The position numbers were made by a program, and so were the translations under genes. Source: HKCCE3408 sp038530555 (GTDB lineage: Bacteria > Pseudomonadota > Alphaproteobacteria > Rhodobacterales > Rhodobacteraceae). From it: DNA of 64,000 nt. The stretch spans positions 208,580-272,579 of the forward strand of contig JBCBCN010000005.1 of the NCBI GenBank assembly GCA_038530555.1. The letters are read 5' to 3'. Positions 24,343 to 33,164 of the stretch are shown here, piece after piece. Below the pieces are notes generated by a model. It ran no database searches. It was given only the letters and a program-made list of their open reading frames with translations, and was not told where the DNA came from. How positions within the stretch are numbered: position 1 is the stretch's first letter; the number at the start of each line of letters is the position of its first letter.

Positions 24343-25455
24343 ATGGCCGTTGCGGCGGCAGATGTGCGTTGGATGCGCCTGGCGCTGAGCCTGGGCGCGC
24401 GGGGTCTAGGACGGACGGCGGAGAACCCTGCTGTGGGCTGCGTGATCGTCAAAGATGGCCGCGTGCTCGGGCGCGGGCGCACGGCCGATGGCGGGCGGCC
24501 CCATGCCGAAGTGGTGGCCCTGGCCCAGGCGGGCGAGGCCGCGCGCGGCGCCACGGCCTATGTCACGCTCGAGCCTTGCAACCATACGGGTCAGACCGGC
24601 CCCTGTTCGGAGGCGCTGACCCGCGCTGGTGTCGCGCGCGTGGTGGCCGCTATAGCCGATCCCGATCCGCGCACGAGCGGCGCGGGCATGGCACGGCTAG
24701 AAGCGGCTGGAGTCGCGGTGACGCTGGGCTGCTGCGAGGCCGCGGCCCGCCGCGCCCATGCCGGATTTTTCAGCCGTCTGAGCCGGGGCCGTCCGAGCTT
24801 GACGCTCAAGCTGGCCAGCTCGCTCGACGGACGGATCGCCACTGCTTCGGGCGAAAGCCAGTGGATCACAGGTCCGCAGGCGCGGCGCCTGGTCCATGCG
24901 ATGCGCGCGCGCCATGACGCGGTTCTGGTGGGGGCGGGCACGGCGCGGGCCGATGATCCGGGCCTCACGGTGCGCGATCTGGGCCCCCTGCCACAGCCCG
25001 CGCGCGTCGTCCTATCGCGCCGCTTGGACATCCCGTTGGACGGGCAACTGGCCCAGAGCGCGCGGGACGTGCCGGTGATCCTGCTCCACGGCCCGAACCC
25101 GCCGGAAGAAACCCGCATGGCCTGGGAAAAGGCAGGCGCGCAGCTCCAAGAAGTGCCGATCGGCGCCGGGCGCCAGCTTGACCCAGAAGCGGCGCTAAGA
25201 GCGCTTGGCGCAATGGGGCTCAACCGGGTCTTTTGTGAGGGCGGGGGGCATCTGGCCGCGGCGCTCCTCTCCCATGATTTGGTCGACGAGCTTGCAGTGT
25301 TCCAAGCGGGCCTGATGATCGGCGCCGAGGGCCTGCCGAGCCTGGGCGCCATGGGTCTTGCGCATCTGAGCGAGGCGAGCCGCTTCGAGCTGAGCGACTG
25401 CCGGAGCATCGGGCCAGACAGCCTCAGCCTCTGGTCTCGCCGCGAGTTGGGCTAA
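24343..25455 (+). CDS. ribD: bifunctional riboflavin deaminase/reductase RibD
   Basis: 370 residues. The N-terminal deaminase domain carries the zinc motif PHAEVVALAQAGEA and the second site LEPCNHTGQTGPCSEAL. The C-terminal reductase domain begins near LTLKLASSLDGRIATASGES and contains RHDAVLVGAGTARADDPGLT. It deaminates and then reduces the pyrimidine from GTP cyclohydrolase II. The ORF is open 34 codons upstream through nrdR; ATG 24343 gives a standard start 4 bases after the nrdR stop. The next rib gene is nearly 5 kb away, past opposite-strand capsule genes. Confidence 0.96.
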   Translation: MAVAAADVRWMRLALSLGARGLGRTAENPAVGCVIVKDGRVLGRGRTADGGRPHAEVVALAQAGEAARGATAYVTLEPCNHTGQTGPCSEALTRAGVARVVAAIADPDPRTSGAGMARLEAAGVAVTLGCCEAAARRAHAGFFSRLSRGRPSLTLKLASSLDGRIATASGESQWITGPQARRLVHAMRARHDAVLVGAGTARADDPGLTVRDLGPLPQPARVVLSRRLDIPLDGQLAQSARDVPVILLHGPNPPEETRMAWEKAGAQLQEVPIGAGRQLDPEAALRALGAMGLNRVFCEGGGHLAAALLSHDLVDELAVFQAGLMIGAEGLPSLGAMGLAHLSEASRFELSDCRSIGPDSLSLWSRRELG

Positions 25456-25462
25456 GCCCCAA

Positions 25463-25526
25463 GGCCCCAGCCCGCAAACTTCATTTTTCTCTAAATACTC
25501 CCGCCGGAGGCTCCCGCGCTGGGGCC
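25463..25526. terminator. long-range inverted repeat between convergent ribD and kpsC
   Basis: GGCCCCAGC (25463-25471) is complementary to GCTGGGGCC (25518-25526). The loop holds an AT-rich stretch (TTTTTCTCTAAATA) and a small inner hairpin, CTCCCGCCGGAGG. It lies between the ends of two convergent genes, so it may terminate both. The ACTCCCGCCGGAGG motif after an A/T run recurs in Rhodobacteraceae intergenic DNA as I recall it. Confidence 0.5.
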
Positions 25527-25546
25527 AAGCGCAATCGTCTGAGACG

Positions 25547-27589
25547 CTAGTGCCAAGCTCCGAAAAACCGGCCACGCCAGATCTGCAACCGCGCGAGGAC
25601 CCGGTGTTTGAGGCTGCGCTGAAAGCCGGTGCCTTGGGCCAGGCGCTCGACCGCGATCTCGGGTGGGCAAGGGCGCATCGTCACCGGGTCCAGGTATCGC
25701 GGATAGGCGATCAGAACGGCGTGGATAAGGGCGGGCAGGCTGGGCTGGGCCGCGCGGCGGGCTGGGACGGGGCCGCGATCCTCGGTCAGGCCCCAACCGG
25801 CATAAAACGGCGTGCCAAATGTCGTGACCTGCACCCCGCGCAAAAGCGCCTCGAAGCCGAGCCCCGAGGTCATGGTGGCGACCCGGTCAACCTGACCCAG
25901 AAGTGTGCCGGGATCGGTGTCGAGGACCACGTGATCGGCGGCCTCTGCCAGGATCTCCTCGGGTACGGCGCCGAGCCTGAGGCCCGCCTCCACATCCGGG
26001 TGCGGCTTGTAGAGGATCATCGCCTCGGGAAAGGCCGCGCGGGCCGCTTGCAGGAGCGCGGCATTGGTTTTCACGCCGCTGGCGCCCTTCTCGATCGAGG
26101 CATCGGCCTCCACCTGGCCGGGCACCAGGACGATTTCCCGTCCCGCCGCGTCGGGCAGATCGGGCGCGCTGCCTTGATTGTATTTCGTCACCCCGGTTTT
26201 CAGGATCGCCCGGTGCAGCGCCTCGGCCCTACCGAGCGCCTCGGGACGCATCTGCGCGGCCTTGGCGATCAGCGCCTCCAGACGGCTGGGGCGCGAGGGG
26301 TCGAAATAGATCCCTAGGTCATCGCGCACCAGCGAGAGCGGCGCGATCAGTTTGGCGCCAATATCCGGTGAGCGTAGAAAGCCGTCCTCGATCCGCATGA
26401 GCGGCAGCATAAGCGCGTCGCATTTGGCCCTGAGCTCGTCTGTCTCGGCCCCGGCCCAGAGCAGGATCGGCTTTTCAGCCGCGATGGCTTGGCTTTCCGA
26501 ATTGGCGAATTTGACTGGGCCGTAGCCGCCGAAAAAATGCCTCAGATGCGGCCGCTTCCAGGTCCATTCGCCCCAGGTCGTATGGCCCTGGGCATCCTCG
26601 CGCCAGGCGCGGGTTTCAGCCTCGAGCGCGCCGAGCGCGTCTTCGATCTCACCGCGGGCGTCACGATAGGGATCGTACCAGATCGGATAGAGGATCAGGC
26701 AGGCCGCGGCCAGTTGTGCGCGGGTCAGGCGCCGTGTGCGGCGGGCGAGCGGCTTGCGGTCATCGCTGAGGCCCCAGCCCGCATAGAAGGGCTGACCGAA
26801 GACGACGGGGCGATGACCGGCCAGGATCGCCTCAAACCCCATTTGGCTGGTCACGGTATAAACGCCCAGGGCGCCCGCGAAGAGGTTTTGCGGGCTATGG
26901 GCGCCGTCGAGCACTTCGATCCGGTCGCCATAGCCCGCCAGGATCTCCGCGCTTAGATATCCCTCCCGCCCGCCGGAAAGCGTCTCGGGATGCGGCTTGA
27001 CGAGGATGCGGGCTCCGGGGTGATCCTCCGCCGCCCAGTAGAGCATCTCGCGGAAGCTGTCGGCATCGGCGGCGCCGTGGCTGACGGAGGCATCTCCGCG
27101 CGTCTGATCGATGACCAGGACATAGCCCGGATCGGGGGGCGCGAGCCCCGGGTCATTGGCGCTGAACTTGCTCAGATGTCCGTCTGCGATCCGGGCCATG
27201 GCTGCGCGGGCCCGGTTCAAAAGTGCTGTGTCGTCGAGGGGGTGGCTCGCCAGAAGATCCTCGAGCTCGGAGGGTTGGCTCGCGTCGAAATAGGCGGCCT
27301 TGGCGTCGATCACGAGGCCGAGCGGCGGCTCGCCCATGCGGCCTGGATGGAGCGAGCGCAAAAAGGCATCCTCGATGCGGATCACGGGCGCGCCGGTGGC
27401 CTCCGACACGGCCTCCCCGCGTCCGGCATAGGGGGAATGGCCCCAGACGAGGACCGCATCGTCTGGCCCCGGTTTGCCGATCACAGCCTCGATGCCCGCA
27501 AGCTGGAGAATGCGCCGGACGCGCGGTTGCGCGAGAAAGCCCGCGTTAAAATAATACGCGCGCCGGGCCGTAGGGCCAGGCGCGCGCAT
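25547..27589 (-). CDS. kpsC: capsule polysaccharide protein KpsC (beta-Kdo glycosyltransferase)
   Basis: 680 residues with the two-module KpsC layout. First module: VWGHSPYAGRGEAVSEATGA and VIRIEDAFLRSLHPG. Second module, from about residue 350: LLWAGAETDELRAKC and LMRIEDGFLRSPDIGAKLIA. Each ends in a similar stretch with FGQPFYAGWGLSDDRK and FGTPFYAGWGLTEDRG. In group 2 capsule systems KpsC, with KpsS, builds the poly-Kdo linker on the lipid anchor. The open frame upstream overlaps kpsD; ATG 27589, 25 bases after the kpsD stop, is the likely start although no strong ribosome site precedes it. Confidence 0.93.
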   Translation of the reverse strand: MRAPGPTARRAYYFNAGFLAQPRVRRILQLAGIEAVIGKPGPDDAVLVWGHSPYAGRGEAVSEATGAPVIRIEDAFLRSLHPGRMGEPPLGLVIDAKAAYFDASQPSELEDLLASHPLDDTALLNRARAAMARIADGHLSKFSANDPGLAPPDPGYVLVIDQTRGDASVSHGAADADSFREMLYWAAEDHPGARILVKPHPETLSGGREGYLSAEILAGYGDRIEVLDGAHSPQNLFAGALGVYTVTSQMGFEAILAGHRPVVFGQPFYAGWGLSDDRKPLARRTRRLTRAQLAAACLILYPIWYDPYRDARGEIEDALGALEAETRAWREDAQGHTTWGEWTWKRPHLRHFFGGYGPVKFANSESQAIAAEKPILLWAGAETDELRAKCDALMLPLMRIEDGFLRSPDIGAKLIAPLSLVRDDLGIYFDPSRPSRLEALIAKAAQMRPEALGRAEALHRAILKTGVTKYNQGSAPDLPDAAGREIVLVPGQVEADASIEKGASGVKTNAALLQAARAAFPEAMILYKPHPDVEAGLRLGAVPEEILAEAADHVVLDTDPGTLLGQVDRVATMTSGLGFEALLRGVQVTTFGTPFYAGWGLTEDRGPVPARRAAQPSLPALIHAVLIAYPRYLDPVTMRPCPPEIAVERLAQGTGFQRSLKHRVLARLQIWRGRFFGAWH

Positions 27590-27614
27590 CAGGAGGTCTT
27601 GGTCTTGGGTCGTG

Positions 27615-28736
27615 CTATTCGGCGATGTTGCTGACGGAGCTTGCCGCACCGAGCGTGCCGGTGAAGGCGCCGAGGATCCGGCTCCATTGGGCGAAGGGCG
27701 CTTCGGTGACATAGAGGGTATCGCCGTCGCGGATGATGAAATCGCGCGCCTCAAACAGACCCGTTGGGTGGGTCAGATCGAGCACGTAGATCATCCGCTG
27801 CGAACCCACAAGGTCATGGCGCGCCAGCACGGTCTGCGCGACCTCTTCGGGCTCATTGCGCAGAACGAACATGCCGGTCGGGTCGGCCAGGCCGGGATTG
27901 AGACCGCCCACGGTCGCCAGCGCTTCGAGCGCGCTAATGGACTGGCTGTCGAAGGGCACAAGCGCCTGCTGACCCGTCGCGCCGAGCGCGGTGTAGGTGC
28001 GGGTGTCTTCTTCGACCAGGATGCGGTCATTGGCGCGCAGCGCCACGTCAAGCTGGGGATGGGCGAAGAGGTCATTGAACCAGATCGTGCCACGGTGATG
28101 GCCGCGCACGACGGTGATGCGCGCAATATCGGGCTCAATCGCCAGACCGCCCGCCGCCGCGAGCGCGCCAGACAGCGAGCGCGTGGGACGTTCGATGGGC
28201 ACGATGCCCTGCTGGCTGACGCCGCCGGTGATCGACACGGTCGCCCCATCGCCGGCTGCGCGGCGCACGACCACTTGCGGGTCGGGGGTCTGTTCGTCGA
28301 GGTTGCGCGTGATCAGCTCACGCAGCGAATTGGGCGTGTTGCCCGCCGCCATGATCCGGCCGGCATAGGGGATGAAGATGAAGCCGCTGTCGTCGACTTG
28401 CACCTCTTCGAGCGTCGATTCCGAAGCGCCCTGGGGGGCCAGCAGGCCGTCTTCGACGTTTTCATAGATGGTCAGCGTCAGGGCATCGCCGGGTTGGATT
28501 ACCTCGGTCGTCGCTATCCCTGCATTGACGAAGCCGGAAGAGAAACCGAGCGCTTCGATGACCGAGGTCGCCTCAACCACGCGCTGATTGACCTCGACGA
28601 CAAATGCGTCGCCCTCATTCTGCACGGAGCCTTGGAATATCTCGTTACGATTGGGACCGATACGGGGCAGCGCGCAAGCGCCCACCGTCGACACGACAAG
28701 CAACAACGCAATAGCGCGCACTCTTGGGGAAGCCAT
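27615..28736 (-). CDS. kpsD: outer-membrane polysaccharide export lipoprotein (KpsD/Wza family)
   Basis: 373 residues. The signal peptide ends in the lipobox VGAC (Cys near residue 21). A poly-export domain follows, with VIQPGDALTLTIYENVEDG and IPYAGRIMAAGNTPNSLREL, then SLBB-type repeats (VSITGGVSQQGIVPIERP, VPFDSQSISALEALATVG). It should form the outer-membrane channel for capsule export. AAAGGAG precedes ATG 28736. It lies between kpsS and kpsC in one direction. No inner-membrane kpsM, kpsT or kpsE gene is in the window. Confidence 0.9.
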   Translation of the reverse strand: MASPRVRAIALLLVVSTVGACALPRIGPNRNEIFQGSVQNEGDAFVVEVNQRVVEATSVIEALGFSSGFVNAGIATTEVIQPGDALTLTIYENVEDGLLAPQGASESTLEEVQVDDSGFIFIPYAGRIMAAGNTPNSLRELITRNLDEQTPDPQVVVRRAAGDGATVSITGGVSQQGIVPIERPTRSLSGALAAAGGLAIEPDIARITVVRGHHRGTIWFNDLFAHPQLDVALRANDRILVEEDTRTYTALGATGQQALVPFDSQSISALEALATVGGLNPGLADPTGMFVLRNEPEEVAQTVLARHDLVGSQRMIYVLDLTHPTGLFEARDFIIRDGDTLYVTEAPFAQWSRILGAFTGTLGAASSVSNIAE

Positions 28737-28820
28737 CGTTGGGCTCCTTTTTGTATAAATCTGCCTCAGTCTTTTGATCGAGATAGTTAACGAAACCTTA
28801 CCAATGTCGCTATAGTTTTA

Positions 28821-30164
28821 TTATTGCACGACTTTTAGGGATGGTGTTGGTGCGCTTTTGCCACGATGCCCGTCTCCAGCTACGATATATCGGGCCTGGA
28901 CCGCCTCGGACACGATATGTTGGTAGGGCCCGGCAGGGTCCAGCATCCGATCGGGCAGGGTTTTGAGCAATTGCCGCCGTCCGGCAGCCGCGTAAAAGCT
29001 CCCCTGCACCTGGCTGCTGGTCAAAAGTGCCTCCCGGAACCGCAGATAACCCGGCAGATCGGGCGCCTGGGGCGCGGCGAAGAACGTGGCCAAGGGCTGA
29101 TCCGAGACAAAACCGGGCTTGCAATAGACCGCCTCGCCGAAGGCTTTGACCGGCAGGCCGCGCCAGAGCGCCTGCTGCGCGGCAGTGGAGTTGACGGTGA
29201 CCACGCTGAGCGTTTCATCCAAAAGCCGGGCCAGTTTGCCGCCGTGCAGCACATGCACGCGCCCGCCCAGCCCGAGCGCCTGTGCCTCGGTGCGGATGGT
29301 CCGGGCAATGGGCTCCCGCCCGTCTTCGAGCGGGTGGGTCTTGAAGATCAGGTGATGGCCCGGCGGTGCACCTTCGGCAAAGCCTTGCAGGACGGTGCGG
29401 ATGAACTCGGCGGCGGTCTCAAATGGGCCATGGTCGCGAAAGCTGGCGTCATGGGCCAGCTGCAACAGCACCAAATGGCTGGGCACGGCGAGGCGCGCGA
29501 TGCGTCGCTCGGCCAGGGCCCGTTCGATCCGCCGGGGCGCTAGGCCGGCCATGAGGCGAAGGTAAAGGCGCAGCTCAGCGGCAGTGCCTAGGCTGCGATG
29601 GGGACGGAACGCGGGATAGCTGTGATTGAGCGCCAGCACGCAGAAATGATAAAGCGCGCCGTAGAAGATGTGTTGTCGCAGCGCGCCCCAAACCGCGGGG
29701 ACCCGCCGCGCCGGGCTTTGCGCGGTCGGTGCGGCAGCGTCGATTTGATCGCGGGTGATCTGCATCAGCGCGGAATTGCCGTTCGCGCCGTCGCGCTCAT
29801 AGCTGATCCAATAAGGCCGCAGATACCCTTCCTCGAAGACATGGACGCGCAGCCCGGTTTCTCGTGCGACGGCGATGGCGTCGCGGTGAAAGGCTCTCGC
29901 ATCGGAATAGACAACCAGATCGGTGATCGCGTGTCGGGTCAGATGCGCGGCGAGCGTTTCGGGCCATGTGCCAAGGGGCGCGCGGAACGCCGTGTAGGGC
30001 AGGCGCCGGGGCCAGAAGGCGCGGTCACCCTGGTTGATGCCGATGCGCTGACAGTGGTGGCCAAGGTCCTGAAGGCGGCGCGCGAGTTGGCCGAAGAACG
30101 GCCCGTGCGGTCCTTGCAGGAACAGGAACCGGCGGGTTCCGCTGGTGTGCATCTTTGCGGCCAT
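28821..30164 (-). CDS. kpsS: capsule polysaccharide protein KpsS
   Basis: 447 residues. The N-terminus has RRFLFLQGPHGPFFGQLARR followed by INQGDRAFWPRR, both typical of KpsS. Further marks are YSDARAFHRDAIAVARE, VFEEGYLRPYWISYERDG and VTVNSTAAQQALWRGLPVKA. KpsS adds the first Kdo to the lipid acceptor of group 2 capsules and works with KpsC. The start could be ATG 30164 or the in-frame ATG 30152; neither has a clear ribosome site. It leads the kpsS-kpsD-kpsC set and is divergent from ribE. The 84-base AT-rich gap before kpsD may hold another promoter. Confidence 0.92.
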   Translation of the reverse strand: MAAKMHTSGTRRFLFLQGPHGPFFGQLARRLQDLGHHCQRIGINQGDRAFWPRRLPYTAFRAPLGTWPETLAAHLTRHAITDLVVYSDARAFHRDAIAVARETGLRVHVFEEGYLRPYWISYERDGANGNSALMQITRDQIDAAAPTAQSPARRVPAVWGALRQHIFYGALYHFCVLALNHSYPAFRPHRSLGTAAELRLYLRLMAGLAPRRIERALAERRIARLAVPSHLVLLQLAHDASFRDHGPFETAAEFIRTVLQGFAEGAPPGHHLIFKTHPLEDGREPIARTIRTEAQALGLGGRVHVLHGGKLARLLDETLSVVTVNSTAAQQALWRGLPVKAFGEAVYCKPGFVSDQPLATFFAAPQAPDLPGYLRFREALLTSSQVQGSFYAAAGRRQLLKTLPDRMLDPAGPYQHIVSEAVQARYIVAGDGHRGKSAPTPSLKVVQ

Positions 30165-30252
30165 GGTTGGACAGTGTCACAGGGACCTCGGGCGCGGCAA
30201 GCCGGGCCTCGTATTGCCAGGGCGGTGCGGGCGCATTACCTCCAGGCAAGTC

Positions 30253-30304
30253 AAAGACCGTGCCCAAAGACTGTGCCCAGAGACTGTGTGCAGAGACTTT
30301 GACC
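30253..30304. repeat. 13-base imperfect tandem repeat, four units
   Basis: Units AAAGACCGTGCCC, AAAGACTGTGCCC, AGAGACTGTGTGC and AGAGACTTTGACC follow one another at 30253, 30266, 30279 and 30292. They fill the divergent gap between kpsS and ribE and end 28 bases before the ribE start. They may affect the promoter or leader of either gene. Confidence 0.85.
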
Positions 30305-30332
30305 CGTGCCGGAGCCAAGAAGGAAGCCATCC

Positions 30333-30923
30333 ATGTTCACAGGCATCATCGCCGATGTTGGCCGTATCGAGACGCTGGAGCGCCGCGGTGACCTGCGCGC
30401 CCGCATCGCCACGGCCTTCGACACGACCACGATTGAGATCGGCGCGTCAATTGCCTGTGATGGCGTGTGCCTGACAGCGGTGAGCCTTGGGCCCGGCTGG
30501 TTCGACGTCGATATCTCAGCCGAGAGCCTAGACAAATCGACGCTGGGCACCTGGCAGGAGGGGCAGCGCGTCAATCTTGAGCGCTCTCTCAAGGTGGGTG
30601 ATGAGCTGGGCGGGCATATCGTTTCGGGCCATGTCGACGGTGTGGCCGATGTGGTGGGCGCCGAGGATGAGGGCGACAGCACGCGCTTCACCTTCGAGGC
30701 GCCCGAGGCATTGGCACGGTTCATTGCGCCCAAGGGCTCGGTCGCGCTTAACGGCACCTCGCTGACCGTCAATGAGGTCGAGGGCCGACGGTTCGGCATC
30801 AACCTGATCCCTCATACCAAAGAGGTCACCACCTGGGGTGACATCAAAGCAGGTGGGCGCGTTAATCTCGAGATCGACACCCTGGCGCGCTATGTGGCGC
30901 GTCTTCAGGATTGGGCGGGCTGA
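30333..30923 (+). CDS. ribE: riboflavin synthase alpha chain
   Basis: 196 residues starting MFTGIIADVGRIETLERRGD. The duplicated lumazine-binding fold shows SIACDGVCLTAVSLGPGW in the first half and VALNGTSLTVNEVEGRRFGI in the second. It dismutates two lumazine molecules to riboflavin as the last step of the pathway. ATG 30333 is fixed by the universal MFTGI start; the frame is open nine codons upstream. Separated from ribD by the kps genes and from ribB by a surface-protein gene. Confidence 0.97.
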   Translation: MFTGIIADVGRIETLERRGDLRARIATAFDTTTIEIGASIACDGVCLTAVSLGPGWFDVDISAESLDKSTLGTWQEGQRVNLERSLKVGDELGGHIVSGHVDGVADVVGAEDEGDSTRFTFEAPEALARFIAPKGSVALNGTSLTVNEVEGRRFGINLIPHTKEVTTWGDIKAGGRVNLEIDTLARYVARLQDWAG

Positions 30924-31088
30924 GCCTAACTGACGGCTTTCGCCAGGCCGCATTTCACAGCGATGTTATTCAGCTTGAATGTTTACGCCGCACTTCGTGA
31001 GGCGAAGTGACAAGCCTTTTGCTTGAAGCCTGCCTAGGGTCATCCCGCGACCGCTGGGAGTCGCGTGTTCATTAAATGAGGAAGATCG

Positions 31089-31877
31089 ATGTTACCTAAA
31101 ACTCGCCGCGGCTTGGCCGCGAGCGCGCTGGCCTTTTGCGCTCTATTGGCAGGTGGCACAGCCCACGCCGCCACGTTTGACATCACCGTCACGAATGAGG
31201 CCGAAACCGGGGGTCTGTTCCTGACGCCGTTTTTGTTCGTCACCCATAATGGCAGCTTTGACGCCTTCGATGCCGGTGAGCGGTCAAGCGGCGCGCTGCA
31301 AGCCCTGGCCGAAGAGGGCGATGTCAGCGGTCTGATCGGGGAGGCCGGGGCCTTTTCGACAGGCGTAGGCGCCAATCCCGGAGGCTTCGGCGGACCGCCC
31401 GTCCTTGACCCAGGTGAGTCCGCGACCGTCCGCTTCAGCGTGGATCCCGACAATGAGCGTTTCCTGAGCTTCTTTTCGATGATCATCCCGTCGAATGATA
31501 CGTTTATCGGCAACGAGGACCCGATGGCCTATGAGATCATCTCAGACACGGGCGGTGTTCTGGCCCAGACCATCGAGGTTTTCGGCAATCAGGCTTGGGA
31601 TTCCGGGACCGAGGCGAATGATGGCTCGGGTGCGGCATTCTCCTCGGCCGGTGGCGCGCGTACCGACACGCCCTTTGAGACGGTGCAGCAAGCGGGCGAT
31701 CTGAGCTTCTTGCTTGGTCAACCCACCGTGGCCGGAACGACGATCAATCAGGTGCCCGGTGCGGGTCAGCTGTTGGCCAGTATCGAAATCGCGCCGGTGC
31801 CGGTGCCCGCCTCGCTGCCGCTTTTGGCGTTTGGTCTGGGCGCGATGGCCTTCGCGGCCCGCCGCAAGAGAAGCTAA
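31089..31877 (+). CDS. exported spondin-domain protein with VPLPA-type C-terminal sorting tail
   Basis: 262 residues. A signal peptide (LAASALAFCALLAGGTAHAA) is followed by a Spondin_N-like domain: FDITVTNEAETGGLFLTPFL, HNGSFDAFDAGE, FFSMIIPSNDTFIGNEDP. The C-terminus is VPVPASLPLLAFGLGAMAFA plus AARRKRS: a short motif, a membrane helix and a basic end. This is the PEP-CTERM-like VPLPA type processed by exosortase systems. The protein is probably sorted to the cell surface or released with exopolysaccharide. A CGCGAC/GTCGCG hairpin lies at 31046-31065, just before its ribosome site. It sits in the riboflavin cluster with no evident link. Confidence 0.85.
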   Translation: MLPKTRRGLAASALAFCALLAGGTAHAATFDITVTNEAETGGLFLTPFLFVTHNGSFDAFDAGERSSGALQALAEEGDVSGLIGEAGAFSTGVGANPGGFGGPPVLDPGESATVRFSVDPDNERFLSFFSMIIPSNDTFIGNEDPMAYEIISDTGGVLAQTIEVFGNQAWDSGTEANDGSGAAFSSAGGARTDTPFETVQQAGDLSFLLGQPTVAGTTINQVPGAGQLLASIEIAPVPVPASLPLLAFGLGAMAFAARRKRS

Positions 31878-31911
31878 GCGCGGGTCCCCCTCAGAAAATC
31901 GCGCTTAGCCG

Positions 31912-31944
31912 CGGCCGGCATGCCAATGTGCCGGCCGTTTTTTT
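31912..31944 (+). terminator. Rho-independent terminator after the spondin-domain gene
   Basis: CGGCCGGCA (31912-31920) pairs with TGCCGGCCG (31929-31937) around an 8-base loop, followed by seven T. It is a strong intrinsic terminator. It ends the surface-protein transcript before ribB, so ribB-ribH-nusB should have its own promoter in the next 80 bases. Confidence 0.9.
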
Positions 31945-32033
31945 CATCTCTGGACGCGGCGTCGCGCTCTCTGGTCAAGCGGGACGCGATGCACTATCTC
32001 GCGCGGAACACCGTAAGGAGTGCTCGCGCCGCT

Positions 32034-33164
32034 ATGACTGCCGCTTTTGAAGAACCAGGCCCGGTCGAGCAGGATTGGGCCGATGCGATCTCCTCGATTG
32101 ATGAGATCATCGAAGATGCCCGCAACGGCCGGATGTTCATCCTGGTCGATCACGAGGACCGTGAGAACGAGGGCGATCTGGTGATCCCGGCGCAGATGGC
32201 CACGCCGGATGCGATCAACTTCATGGCGACCCATGGGCGCGGGCTGATCTGTCTGACGCTGAGCGGGGAGCGGATCGATGCCCTGGGCCTGCCGCTGATG
32301 GCGAGCCAGAACTCCAGCCGTCATGAGACCGCGTTCACCGTATCCATTGAGGCGCGCGAGGGGGTTTCGACCGGGATTTCCGCTGCCGACCGCGCCCGCA
32401 CTGTGGCCGTGGCCATCGACAGCGCGGCCACAGCCGCCGATATCGCGACGCCGGGCCATGTCTTTCCCCTGCGCGCGCGGGAGGGCGGGGTCCTGGTCCG
32501 CGCGGGCCATACTGAGGCGGCCGTCGATATCTCGCGCCTGGCCGGGCTGAATCCGTCGGGTGTGATCTGCGAGATTATGAACGAAGACGGCTCAATGGCA
32601 CGCCTGCCCGACCTGATCGCCTTCGCGCAGCGCCACGGGCTCAAGATCGGCACGATCAGCGATCTGATCTCCTACCGCCGCCGCCACGATAACCTGGTCC
32701 GCGTCCGCGTCGAGGAGACGATCGAAAGCGAGTTCGGCGGTGAATGGCAGATGCGCATTTACACCGATGAGACCCAGGGCGCCGAGCATATCGTCCTGAT
32801 CAAGGGCGATATCACCACGCCTGAGCCGGTTTTGGTGCGCATGCATGCACTCGACCCGATGCTCGATGTCGTGGGCAATGGGCCTCGCGGGCGGGCGGGT
32901 GAATTTGCCGATGCCATGCGTTTGATCGCCGATGAGGGGCGCGGCGTTTTGGTCCTGCTGCGCGATCTGACCATGAAGCTTGTCACCGATGACGAGGTCT
33001 CGCCGCAGACCTTGCGCCAATACGGTTTGGGCGCGCAGATCCTGTCCTCGCTGGAGCTGAGCGAGTTGGTGCTTTTGACCAACTCGCCCAAGCCCAAGAT
33101 CGTCGGCCTGGAGGCCTATGGCCTGTCGATCACCGGCACGCGCCGCATCTCGGAGCTCGGCTGA
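32034..33164 (+). CDS. ribB: 3,4-dihydroxy-2-butanone-4-phosphate synthase with degenerate GTP cyclohydrolase II domain
   Basis: 376 residues. The N-terminal RibB domain is complete: FILVDHEDRENEGDLVIPA, AREGVSTGISAADRA and LRAREGGVLVRAGHTEA with the metal and phosphate ligands. The C-terminal domain aligns with GTP cyclohydrolase II at its end (LTNSPKPKIVGLEAYGLSIT). However, it lacks the three zinc cysteines expected after the VRMHALDP segment and lacks the RGIG catalytic arginine motif. GTP cyclohydrolase activity is therefore unlikely, and another gene must supply it. ATG 32034 is used; the frame is open 38 codons upstream. The stop TGA shares its A with the ribH ATG. Confidence 0.93.
   Translation: MTAAFEEPGPVEQDWADAISSIDEIIEDARNGRMFILVDHEDRENEGDLVIPAQMATPDAINFMATHGRGLICLTLSGERIDALGLPLMASQNSSRHETAFTVSIEAREGVSTGISAADRARTVAVAIDSAATAADIATPGHVFPLRAREGGVLVRAGHTEAAVDISRLAGLNPSGVICEIMNEDGSMARLPDLIAFAQRHGLKIGTISDLISYRRRHDNLVRVRVEETIESEFGGEWQMRIYTDETQGAEHIVLIKGDITTPEPVLVRMHALDPMLDVVGNGPRGRAGEFADAMRLIADEGRGVLVLLRDLTMKLVTDDEVSPQTLRQYGLGAQILSSLELSELVLLTNSPKPKIVGLEAYGLSITGTRRISELG

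Noticed and set aside
30924..32033. FMN riboswitch near ribE or ribB
   Set aside because: The conserved RFN core was not found. The visible hairpins are a small one before the spondin gene and a normal terminator.
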